Origin: Pinibacter soli
GTDB lineage: Bacteria; Bacteroidota; Bacteroidia; Chitinophagales; Chitinophagaceae
Direction of reading: 5' to 3'
DNA length: 64,000 bases
Assembly: GCF_029961145.1 (NCBI RefSeq)
Contig: NZ_JASBRG010000003.1
Span: forward strand, 62,001-126,000
Shown here: piece by piece, positions 46,472 to 54,191 of the stretch
How positions within the stretch are numbered: position 1 is the first letter of the stretch
Layout: each line of letters opens with the position of its first letter
Notes under the pieces: generated by a model
Told to the model about the DNA's origin: nothing
The model's database searches: none
What the model saw: only the letters and a program-made list of their open reading frames with translations
Made by a program: the position numbers and the translations under genes

Positions 46472-46582
46472 GGAAATTGAAAATTCAAAATTGAAAATTG
46501 GCTGCTGGCACAACTGTAGGAATTGATGAAAATATTTCAAAACTAAAGCCTGACAACTTCATTTATTTTCAACTTTCAATTA
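46472..46582. repeat. Inverted TTGAAAA pair before the VOC gene
   Basis: Left arm 46472-46501 (TTGAAAATTCAAAATTGAAA), right arm 46560-46582 (TTTTCAACTTTCAATTAT). Confidence 0.6.
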
Positions 46583-46596
46583 TTAAATTGTTTACT

Positions 46597-47079
46597 ATGA
46601 CGTACACCATACCACCACAAACACGAATCGGTCACGTGCATTTAAAAGTGACCGACCTTGATAAGGCGCTGGCATTTTATAAAGACATTCTTGGATTTGA
46701 GATCATGCAGCGGTACGGAACACAGGCTGTGTTTCTTTCGGCAGGAGGCTATCACCATCACATTGGCCTGAATACCTGGTACAGCAAGAACACCGGGCCA
46801 GCTCCGGTTCATGCTGCTGGTTTGTTTCATACAGCGATATTGTATCCCACAGAAAGAGATTTAGGAGTTGCCTTAAAAAGATTGCTGGACGCGAAATATC
46901 CATTGACAGGAGCCTCCGATCATGGAGTTTCTAAAGCCATCTATCTTGATGATCCCGATGGCAACGGAGTAGAATTATACTGGGACAGACCAAAAGAAGA
47001 ATGGCCGTTGGATGCCGATGGAAACCTTATGATGGTAACGGAGCATTTGGATTTGGATGCGATTCTGGCATTGATTTAA
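46597..47079 (+). CDS. VOC-family protein, one-module CatE-like
   Basis: 160 residues from the ATG at 46597. A single pair of beta-alpha-beta-beta-beta units with metal-ligand candidates H in GHVHLKV, H in GLFHTAIL and E in GNGVELYWDRP. The sequence from LFHTAILYPTERDLGVALKRL to EWPLDADGNLMM matches the N-terminal half of Bacillus CatE-type extradiol dioxygenases, which carry two such modules. This one-module form may be a glyoxalase/bleomycin-resistance-like enzyme; substrate unknown. Confidence 0.85.
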   Translation: MTYTIPPQTRIGHVHLKVTDLDKALAFYKDILGFEIMQRYGTQAVFLSAGGYHHHIGLNTWYSKNTGPAPVHAAGLFHTAILYPTERDLGVALKRLLDAKYPLTGASDHGVSKAIYLDDPDGNGVELYWDRPKEEWPLDADGNLMMVTEHLDLDAILALI

Positions 47080-47084
47080 ATGTC

Positions 47085-47226
47085 AATTAAGAATTAGGAA
47101 TTAAGAATTAAGAATTAAGAATGCTTTAGGTCGAAATTTCGTTATTAAACATAATTCTCCTTAGCAAAGCGGAGATTAAACTCACTCTCCGGATGCAACA
47201 CAGAAACAATTCTTAATTCTTAATTG
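47085..47226. repeat. Inverted TTAAGAA repeat pair
   Basis: Left arm 47085-47122 (five AATTAAG/AATTAGG words), right arm 47208-47226. Lies between convergent genes. Confidence 0.75.
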
Positions 47227-47233
47227 AATTCCT

Positions 47234-48436
47234 CTATTTCACCCAAAACACACAAACCGGACTTCCCACATTAATGCGTTTGCCAGTATCCGTTAGCAGA
47301 CCTGTTTTTTTATCTACTTTAAAAATTACTACATTATCACTTTGCTGATGGGCCACCAGTAGGAAATTTCCCGAAGGATCGAAATTAAAGTTGCGGGGAG
47401 TAACACCTAAAGTTGGCTGAAAACCAACTGATGTTAATTTACCTGTAGCTGCATCTCTTTTAAAGATAGCAATGGAATTGGCGTCGCCGCGATTGGATGC
47501 ATAAAGGAAATTGCCATCGGGAGAAATATGAATGTCGGCAGAACCGATTGCTCCCTTGAAATCTGCAGGGTGGCTTGATATAGTTTGAACCTCTTTGAAC
47601 TGACCTTCATTGTATTTGTACACTACCACTTCGCCGCTGAGCTCGGTCATCAGGTAAGCAAATTTACCACTGGCGTCAAACGTCATATGGCGCGGACCGC
47701 TGCCAGGCTTTACTTTTACAAAGGGCGTATTTGCAGGAGTAAGGCTGCCCGTCGATGCATTGAAATGATACACCATTATTTTATCGGTGCCCAGATCATT
47801 TACAAAAAGGTATTTGTTATCAGGAGAAAAAACCGTTGCGTGGGCGTGTGGTTTTTCTTGTCTTTTTGTATTTGGTCCCGTTCCCTCATCTTTTATTTTT
47901 TCAACGGGTTCGCCAATGCTGCCATCTTTTTCTACAGGATAAATAAGATAATTGCCCGAGCTGTAGTTCGCTACGGCAATAAATTTCCCGTTTTTGCTCG
48001 TTGCTACATAGCATGGGTTTTCACCTGAAGTTGGCTCGGTATTTATGAAAGAAAGAGCCCCGTCTTTTTTATCAAAAGCATAGGAAGATACGGCTCCCGG
48101 GCCTTTGTCTTCATTGACAGCGAAAACCGTTTTCCGGTCTGGAGAAAGTGCCAGGAAAGATGGGTTGGAACTCGGTACATTATTTACCTCTGTCGCTTCG
48201 CCGGTAACAGCATCGAATTTGTACACATAAATTCCCTTGCTTTTGCCGCTAAAGGTATACGTCCCCAACAATAAGTAAGGTTCCGAAGGAGAAGCCGAAC
48301 TAGCTGTGGATGCAGGTTTCGTGGAGCTTTGCTTGTGTGCAGTTGATTTTTTCTTTTTCTTCTGCGCAAAAGCTCCTGAAAATGAAAGCAATGCAATAAT
48401 CGTTAAAACGGTTATCGGGGTTAAAGGATTTTTCAT
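47234..48436 (-). CDS. Secreted lactonase-family beta-propeller protein
   Basis: 400 residues; signal peptide ending SGAFAQ, a Lys/Ser/Thr-rich spacer (about 26-50), then a seven-bladed propeller of the YbhE/6-phosphogluconolactonase type (LLLGTYTFSGKSKGIYVYKFD, NPSFLALSPDRKTVFAVNED, PHAHATVFSPDNKYLFVNDLGTDKI, GSGPRHMTFDASGKFAYLMTEL, ADIHISPDGNFLYASNRG, TPRNFNFDPSGNFLLVAHQ). Likely hydrolyses a sugar lactone in the periplasm; enzyme activity is inferred. Confidence 0.92.
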   Translation of the reverse strand: MKNPLTPITVLTIIALLSFSGAFAQKKKKKSTAHKQSSTKPASTASSASPSEPYLLLGTYTFSGKSKGIYVYKFDAVTGEATEVNNVPSSNPSFLALSPDRKTVFAVNEDKGPGAVSSYAFDKKDGALSFINTEPTSGENPCYVATSKNGKFIAVANYSSGNYLIYPVEKDGSIGEPVEKIKDEGTGPNTKRQEKPHAHATVFSPDNKYLFVNDLGTDKIMVYHFNASTGSLTPANTPFVKVKPGSGPRHMTFDASGKFAYLMTELSGEVVVYKYNEGQFKEVQTISSHPADFKGAIGSADIHISPDGNFLYASNRGDANSIAIFKRDAATGKLTSVGFQPTLGVTPRNFNFDPSGNFLLVAHQQSDNVVIFKVDKKTGLLTDTGKRINVGSPVCVFWVK

Positions 48437-48581
48437 GCAATTTTTGATTTGTATAGGTTTCGTAATAATTGATCATTTCTTAGTCTTCTCTGACTCCTGA
48501 TTCCTAACTTCTAATTCCTGAAAAAAGTATGTCAATTATAATAAACTTTGGCCGAAATTTGCAGCCTAAATTATACAGCAG

Positions 48582-50690
48582 TTGAAATTATTTCCGGAAT
48601 CGGCCGTCTACCAATTGGAATTTGATAAAGTAAAGGACTTGCTGACGGCACATTGCAAAAGTGAGTACGCAAAAAAGAAAGCTGAGCAATTACGCATACA
48701 TACAAAAAATGAATTCATACAGGTTGAATTAAAACAAAGCCATGAATACAGGCAACTGGTGTTGAATGGCATTTATTTTCCTAATGATTACACACTGAAC
48801 CTGTCGAAGGACCTGAAGTTGCTGGGGATCCCGGGGGCTGTGCTCAGCGGTGATCAATTCATGCAGATAAAAAAACTGTCGGAGAGCATTCAAAATATAT
48901 TCCGCTGGTTCGATGCAGAAAGAAGACAAGTTTACGATGCATTAGCAAAAGTGATTGAAGGTTCGCATTATGAAAAAGCCATTCAACAACACATCAACGA
49001 AATACTGGATGACAATGGTAATGTGCTGGATAATGCCTCTGAGGACCTGCAGCGTATTCGAATGAATCTATACCGCAAACGGACTGACTTGCGTCGTGTG
49101 TTCGACAAGATCGTTTCCAAACTGAACAAGCAGGGATATCTGGCCGACATTGAAGAAGCGTTCCTTAATGGAAGGAGAGTCCTTGCCGTTTTTGCGGAGC
49201 AAAAAAGAATGGTGAAAGGTATTTTGCATGGCGAAAGCGACACAAGACGCACCACCTTTATTGAGCCAGAAGAAACAATTGAACTGAACAACGAAGTCTT
49301 TTCCCTGGAGCACGAAGAAAGCCGTGAGGTGTATCGCATTTTGCGTGAGCTTACTTCCAAACTCTCTGTTCATGCGCCGTTGCTGCAGCACTATCACAAC
49401 ATTGTGGGCGAATATGATTTCATTCGCGCCAAGGCAAAACTGGCGATTGACTATAATGGCGAATATCCCGTTGTAAACGACAAAGCCCATGTGCATCTTG
49501 TACAAGCCATGCACCCGCTGTTGTTTTTGTACAATAAAAAATCTGGCAAACCAACCATTCCGGTTGCTGTAACGTTGGATGAGAAAAACAGAATATTGGT
49601 GATCAGCGGACCTAACGCCGGTGGTAAGACGGTTACTTTAAAAACCGTGGGATTATTGCAAATGATGGTGCAAGCCGGTTTGCTGGTGCCTGTACATCCA
49701 TCTTCGCAAATGGGTATTTTCAAGCAACTCATGATTCACATTGGTGATACACAGAGTTTAGAATTTGAGTTGAGCACCTATAGTTCACACCTGAAGAACA
49801 TGAAGTATTTCATAGAAAGTGCAAATGGAAAAACTTTGTTCTTCATCGATGAGTTGGGAAGCGGTAGTGATCCGAATCTTGGTGGCGCCTTTGCAGAAGT
49901 AATTTTGGAAGAAATGGCCCGCAAGCATTCGTTCGGTATAGTTACTACGCACTACCTTAATCTTAAGGTAATGGCGAATAAAACGCCGGGTATTATAAAC
50001 GGCGCAATGGCTTTTGATGAAGCCAGTTTGCTGCCGATGTATAAACTGATCGTTGGCAAACCCGGAAGCTCATACACCTTCTCTATCGCTGAAAGAATTG
50101 GTCTTGATAAATCATTGATTGCCCGTGCGAGAAAAATGGTAGATGAAGATCATTTCCGTTTGGATAAATTGCTCAATGCAACAGAGCAGGACCTCCGCGA
50201 TCTTGAGAAGAAAGAAAAAGAGCTGAATCATTTGCTTCGCGAAAATGAGAAGCTGAAAAAAGAAATGCAGCAGGTAATGGACAAAGAGCGTCATCGCCAG
50301 CAGGTAGAAGTTTTAAAAGAACAAAACAAGATAACCGAGGACCGCATCGCTTATCTGAAAGACATGGATCGTAAAATAAAACAGATACTGATCGAGTGGA
50401 AAAAAACGGATGACAAGGAAAAAGTGATGAAGCAAATGTTCGCCCTTTTGTTCAAGAAAGATGAAACAAAAGTGGTGAACAAATTGCAGAAAAAAGTGGA
50501 ATCAAAATTTGCGGAAGTGCAGGGGGAGATCGCCGTGGGCAGCAAAGTAAAAATGAAAAAGAATCACCAGGTAGGAGAAGTTCTTGAAGTACGCGGCAAA
50601 AAAGCCGTTGTGAAGATCGGCTTGCTACCTATGCAGGTTGATATGAAGGACTTGGTTTTGGTGAAAGAGAAAATAGTAGAAGGTAATTGA
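48582..50690 (+). CDS. MutS2-family ATPase lacking the Smr domain
   Basis: 702 residues from a TTG at 48582. Core/clamp region, then ATPase with Walker A GPNAGGKTVTLK (about 343-354), TFIDE-like LFFIDELGSGSDP and THYLNLK. A long coiled coil follows (about 520-620), then a KOW-like barrel (IAVGSKVKMKKNHQVGEVLEVRGKKAVVKIG). Canonical MutS2 continues ~80 more residues with an Smr nuclease domain; here the frame ends at 50690 and downstream is repeat, not remnant coding. So it likely acts on stalled ribosomes or recombination intermediates without its own nuclease, unless a separate Smr protein exists. Confidence 0.92.
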   Translation: MKLFPESAVYQLEFDKVKDLLTAHCKSEYAKKKAEQLRIHTKNEFIQVELKQSHEYRQLVLNGIYFPNDYTLNLSKDLKLLGIPGAVLSGDQFMQIKKLSESIQNIFRWFDAERRQVYDALAKVIEGSHYEKAIQQHINEILDDNGNVLDNASEDLQRIRMNLYRKRTDLRRVFDKIVSKLNKQGYLADIEEAFLNGRRVLAVFAEQKRMVKGILHGESDTRRTTFIEPEETIELNNEVFSLEHEESREVYRILRELTSKLSVHAPLLQHYHNIVGEYDFIRAKAKLAIDYNGEYPVVNDKAHVHLVQAMHPLLFLYNKKSGKPTIPVAVTLDEKNRILVISGPNAGGKTVTLKTVGLLQMMVQAGLLVPVHPSSQMGIFKQLMIHIGDTQSLEFELSTYSSHLKNMKYFIESANGKTLFFIDELGSGSDPNLGGAFAEVILEEMARKHSFGIVTTHYLNLKVMANKTPGIINGAMAFDEASLLPMYKLIVGKPGSSYTFSIAERIGLDKSLIARARKMVDEDHFRLDKLLNATEQDLRDLEKKEKELNHLLRENEKLKKEMQQVMDKERHRQQVEVLKEQNKITEDRIAYLKDMDRKIKQILIEWKKTDDKEKVMKQMFALLFKKDETKVVNKLQKKVESKFAEVQGEIAVGSKVKMKKNHQVGEVLEVRGKKAVVKIGLLPMQVDMKDLVLVKEKIVEGN

Positions 50691-50812
50691 AAATTGAAAA
50701 TTGAAAGTTGAAAATGGGACTTATTGAAGTCCTTTTTAAATTGTTTGAAGGTCAATCGAAAATTTGAGTAAACGCACTCTGCATTTTCAACTTTCAACTT
50801 TCAATTTTCAAC
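50685..50812. repeat. Inverted TTGAAAA pair downstream of mutS2
   Basis: Left arm 50685-50715 (four 7-mers), right arm 50782-50812. Between convergent genes. Confidence 0.75.
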
Positions 50813-51236
50813 TGTGTATATAGCTCTCTAAATGAGCAATAGTTTCTTCATGATGTGAAACGATCGCTTTGATCACGTCGTTCACAGAAATAATACCAGT
50901 TACTTTATCGTTCTCAAATACAGGCAGGTAGCGGATATTGTTCTCACTCATTAAATGCATGCACACCTCAATAGAATTATCGGGAGTAATTCTCGGCAAG
51001 CCGATTGACATAATATCATAGACCTTTGTGTCGGTAGAAGCTTTTGACTTCAAGATCACTTTACGTGCATAATCACGTTCGGTGAGCAGTCCGAAATATT
51101 CATCACCTTCCATCACCAATACGGATCCGATGTTTTTTTCTGCCATCACTTTAAGCGCTTCCAGCACTGTAGTGTCTGGCGTGACAGCAATCAAAGTGTA
51201 CTTTTTTTGGGTTAAAATGTCTGATACTTTTTTCAT
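50808..51236 (-). CDS. CBS-domain protein
   Basis: 142 residues made almost wholly of two CBS repeats: TPDTTVLEALKVMAEKNIGSVLVMEGDEYFGLLTERDYARKVI and TPDNSIEVCMHLMSENNIRYLPVFENDKVTGIISVNDVIKAIV. Stand-alone pairs bind adenine nucleotides and modulate partners. Partner unknown. Confidence 0.93.
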   Translation of the reverse strand: MKKVSDILTQKKYTLIAVTPDTTVLEALKVMAEKNIGSVLVMEGDEYFGLLTERDYARKVILKSKASTDTKVYDIMSIGLPRITPDNSIEVCMHLMSENNIRYLPVFENDKVTGIISVNDVIKAIVSHHEETIAHLESYIHS

Positions 51237-51350
51237 AGCAATCCCTTTTGTTTTTAGTTGCTATAAGATAAGAAAGAAAATGCAAAAAAGAAAATGCAGC
51301 GGAGATCTGTAATTGTTGCATTTGCTTTAGATTGATAATGAGCGAAGTAG

Positions 51351-51459
51351 TCAATAACTGAGTAACTGAATAACTGATAGGTTTGAAATGCTAAAAGGCC
51401 TTTAAAAATGGAAACTTTCAGTTATTCAGTTACTCAGTTATTCGGTTATTCAGTTATTT
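51351..51459. repeat. Inverted AACTGAGT repeat pair
   Basis: Left arm 51351-51379 (AACTGAGTAACTGAATAACT, period 8), right arm 51418-51459 (complement CAGTTATT words). The same word occurs at 52540-52560. Confidence 0.75.
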
Positions 51460-52314
51460 CTCCCTCTCGTATCTGAACCTCACTACCGCGCTTTTTTCCA
51501 GCGTAGACGTCATATGTACCTCGTATCGCTGCTTGCCGGCGGTGATCACCATCACGGCTGTATTTGGTGGCACGCGGCCGAGGTTATCGGCATACATAAT
51601 CAATTCGTAGTCTACGTCAGAAAATGCATTTACTTCGAGGTTAAGTGCCTTGTCCGTGAGCATTTTTTTGTACAGCAGCAGACGGTTATTTAGTAATACG
51701 GTTACTGTATCGCCATCAAGTTCTGCATTATCGTACAGTTGAATTTTAATAGTAGGAGTATGAAACACAAGCTCTTTTTCCAGTTCCTTTTTACGAGGCT
51801 TAAGTTGAACGGTTTCCTGTAGCTGGGCCAATTCGTCGCTTTGGTCAATATCGGTTTTAAAGACAGGTGTAGTAGCACGTCGTAAAATGATCTTGCCGGA
51901 AGGGCACGGCTGCTTTGTATCCATCGCATAACCTTTAAACTCACCTTTCAAAACTTCTTCGTGGTTGGCTGAATCGTACTGCAGCATGTAAGTTTTAATG
52001 CACGGAACACAGTCAGAAGGAATGCTATAACGAATTACTTTGTTCTCAATGATGACAATCCGTTTTGAAAGCGGATTGAACTTTCCTGAGAAAGATAACT
52101 GCACCAGTCTTTCGGTATCATAAAAATCATAGGATTTGCCTTGCAAATTATTATTGGCAAAGTTGATCTGCATTTCAATATTGTACACGGGAAAACAGCC
52201 GCCGGAATCCTGGATAAGCGATCCCCGCCAGATCCCTGCCAGATCCTGCGCAGTACATGCACAACAACAAAACAATGCAATGATGGTAAATGCCAGCGGG
52301 TGTTTTCTAATCAT
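51454..52314 (-). CDS. Secreted two-domain protein of unknown function, paralogue B
   Basis: 286 residues, signal peptide ending CCACTAQ. Domain 1 DLAGIWRGSLIQDSGGCFPVYN, with Cys in DCVPCIKTYML and KQPCPSGKIILRR; a short charged linker (PRKKELEKEL) instead of the long Pro-rich one of its relatives; domain 2 KIQLYDNAELDGDTVTVLLNN...YADNLGRVPPNTAVMVITAG...EVHMTST. Smallest member of the family shared with 33689 and 52562. Exported; function unknown. Confidence 0.85.
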   Translation of the reverse strand: MIRKHPLAFTIIALFCCCACTAQDLAGIWRGSLIQDSGGCFPVYNIEMQINFANNNLQGKSYDFYDTERLVQLSFSGKFNPLSKRIVIIENKVIRYSIPSDCVPCIKTYMLQYDSANHEEVLKGEFKGYAMDTKQPCPSGKIILRRATTPVFKTDIDQSDELAQLQETVQLKPRKKELEKELVFHTPTIKIQLYDNAELDGDTVTVLLNNRLLLYKKMLTDKALNLEVNAFSDVDYELIMYADNLGRVPPNTAVMVITAGKQRYEVHMTSTLEKSAVVRFRYEREK

Positions 52315-52561
52315 GGTTTGATACCATTAAAAGTAATTAATTGCTCAACACGCTTTCAAAGGAAATGGTAAAAGAAAAGTTATTGTTGAGTTTAAAGAAG
52401 GCTTTAGGGAGTGTTAAAAAAGTAGACGTCTTACACTGCGCACTATATTATTTTTCTATGCCATTATTTTTTGAAACACGCCAACAGGTGTGAGTTAATG
52501 GTAACGGTTAGGTATATTCGCAGTTAAGTAATCGTATGAGAATTCAGTTATTCAGTTACTG

Positions 52562-53722
52562 TTAATCCCCCGCATACTTAAATATCACAACCGCATTCTT
52601 CTGTTCCGTTGAACTAATGCGTACTTCATATTGTTGATCGCCTGCTTTTACCACCATAAGCGAAGTGTTGGGAGGTATATCACCAAGATTTTCTGCCACC
52701 ATCACCACTTCATGATAATTGTTTGTTGTATCAAGTTTTACTTTCACAATGATTGGTTCGAGTGATAACATTTTGTGAGATACTACCAATTTGTTATCCA
52801 GGTAAACCGAAATGGTATCATGGTCAATGGTACCATTATCGTAAATGTACAGATCAACCTCGTTACTCTTAACGATAATTGTTTTTGTCACCTCGTTTTC
52901 CCTGTTTTTGATCACAGAAGGAATATTTGTTGAAAAGCTTTTACCCGGTGAAACGACCACTGTTTTTTTAGGCGTGTCTGGTCGGGAAATAGGTTCTATC
53001 TCTTGTGGTGTTAGCTTTGTCTCCGGCTTTTTGGGAGGTGCGGCTTTTGCTATCGGTGCAGCCTCCTTAGTTGCAGGTTTTTTTGCAGGCGTACCTGTCG
53101 CTGGTTTTGGAGATGTTTTGGCAACTGGTGCCGTTTTTGTTTTAGCAACCGGCGCAGGCTTGGTTTGCACAGTATCTATAGGTTTTGGAACTGCATTTAC
53201 AGCGGCTAATTTTTTCGCGATTTCTTTTTCTTTACGCGCAACAAAAGGTTCTTTATAAAAATCGGAAATAGCCTCTTTTCGAAGGAAAACAGTGCCTCGG
53301 CCGCAGAAACTGCTATCCAAAGTATTCATTGCCACAAAAGTGCCTTCCAAAAATTCTTCGTCGCCGGATTTTGTCCATGTCAGCATGCAGTCCATGCTGC
53401 AAACCATCGTGTTCATTCCCTTGCGGACTTCAATAATCTTAAGTTCCAGTACCCGAACCTTTCCTGTTTTTGGATTAATGCTTCCTGTTGCAGAAGCCTT
53501 TGCATAAAATTCTGTGTTCTTGTAAGAGTAGGTAATGGCTTGAAGTTTCTTATCTGTTTGTGCGATCTGTACTTCAAATCTATAGCGGTCATCGATATTT
53601 AAAATCTGATTCATCCGGTTGTTATCGCTGAAGTGTCCCCGCCAAATACCGGTAATATCCTGTGCCACCGCACAGTGGATAAGGCTCAGTAAAAAGACTA
53701 CAATAACGGATCGCATAAACAT
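52562..53722 (-). CDS. Secreted two-domain protein of unknown function, paralogue C
   Basis: 386 residues, or 384 from the second Met; signal peptide ending HCAVAQ. Domain 1 DITGIWRGHFSDNNRMNQI with Cys in MVCSMDCML and SSFCGRGTVFLRK; a Pro/Lys/Ala/Thr-rich linker of ~120 residues; domain 2 VDLYIYDNGTIDHDTISVYLDN...VAENLGDIPPNTSLMVVKAG...EVRISST. Neighbour of paralogue B (247 bp), co-oriented; the third copy is at 33689. Confidence 0.85.
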   Translation of the reverse strand: MFMRSVIVVFLLSLIHCAVAQDITGIWRGHFSDNNRMNQILNIDDRYRFEVQIAQTDKKLQAITYSYKNTEFYAKASATGSINPKTGKVRVLELKIIEVRKGMNTMVCSMDCMLTWTKSGDEEFLEGTFVAMNTLDSSFCGRGTVFLRKEAISDFYKEPFVARKEKEIAKKLAAVNAVPKPIDTVQTKPAPVAKTKTAPVAKTSPKPATGTPAKKPATKEAAPIAKAAPPKKPETKLTPQEIEPISRPDTPKKTVVVSPGKSFSTNIPSVIKNRENEVTKTIIVKSNEVDLYIYDNGTIDHDTISVYLDNKLVVSHKMLSLEPIIVKVKLDTTNNYHEVVMVAENLGDIPPNTSLMVVKAGDQQYEVRISSTEQKNAVVIFKYAGD

Positions 53723-53804
53723 ATTCTGAAATTACGGAAAAAGTTCTCTCATAACAATTTGCACAAAAAACAATCCACGAAACATTTCGTTAATTTTCGT
53801 AATG

Positions 53805-54007
53805 TTTTGCTGCTACTAACGTGCCGCCCTTCCGGGGCATTGGAACCATAGGTTGAAATTGTAAAAAAGGCCAGCAGTTTTATAGTAGACATTCGAAAAT
53901 AAGACAAGCCCCGGAGGGGCGGTACGTTAGTAGCAAAAAGGGAAAATAATCTGGTCAATCAAATACGAACCCAGAGGGGCGACATGTTAGTATTCGCGAA
54001 GCGAAAA
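53805..54007. repeat. Inverted GTTAGTAGC/GCCCCGGAGGGGC repeats, three copies
   Basis: Copy 1, 53805-53838 (plus orientation TGCTACTAACGTGCCGCCC then CCGGGGC). Copy 2, 53908-53939, inverted. Copy 3, 53969-54007, inverted and diverged (CCAGAGGGGCGACATGTTAG). Copies 1 and 2 pair over ~32 bases with a few mismatches. Confidence 0.8.
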
Positions 54008-54059
54008 ATCCCCAGGTTCAATTTTAAAGATTGAAGAATTTTAATCAGCCAATAGTTCG

Positions 54060-54067
54060 TAAATTTG
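54060..54067 (+). promoter_or_regulatory. Candidate -7 element before thrS
   Basis: TAAATTTG, 124 bp upstream of the thrS ATG, immediately after the repeat cluster. No clear -33 TTG at ~19 bp. Confidence 0.3.
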
Positions 54068-54191
54068 CAGCCCTGTTATTTGAGAGAAATTAGAAGTTAG
54101 GAACCAGGAGTTAGAAAATGGATCAATTCTAACAACTACCCCCAACGACTAACAACTATGTCTTAGCAGCAAAAAAACTTACAAAGAACCA

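Larger units (their letters stand above)
53723..54191. other. Gap before thrS
   Basis: 469 bp. Contains the GCCCCGGAGGGG inverted repeat cluster (53805-54007), a TAAATTTG -7-like site (54060-54067), and TTAGGAA/AACAACT words (54087-54158). No gene; a small open frame across the repeats is not coding-like. Confidence 0.55.

Noticed and set aside
48582-50690. Frameshift that cut off an Smr domain
   Set aside because: Downstream sequence in all frames is word-repeat DNA without Smr-like residues.
53749-53958. Small minus-strand reading frame of about 69 codons
   Set aside because: It lies wholly in the inverted GCCCC/GTTAGTAGC repeats and has no protein-like pattern.
54068-54191. T-box leader before thrS (and valS)
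   Set aside because: No T-box sequence or specifier-loop structure seen; T-boxes are not expected in this phylum.
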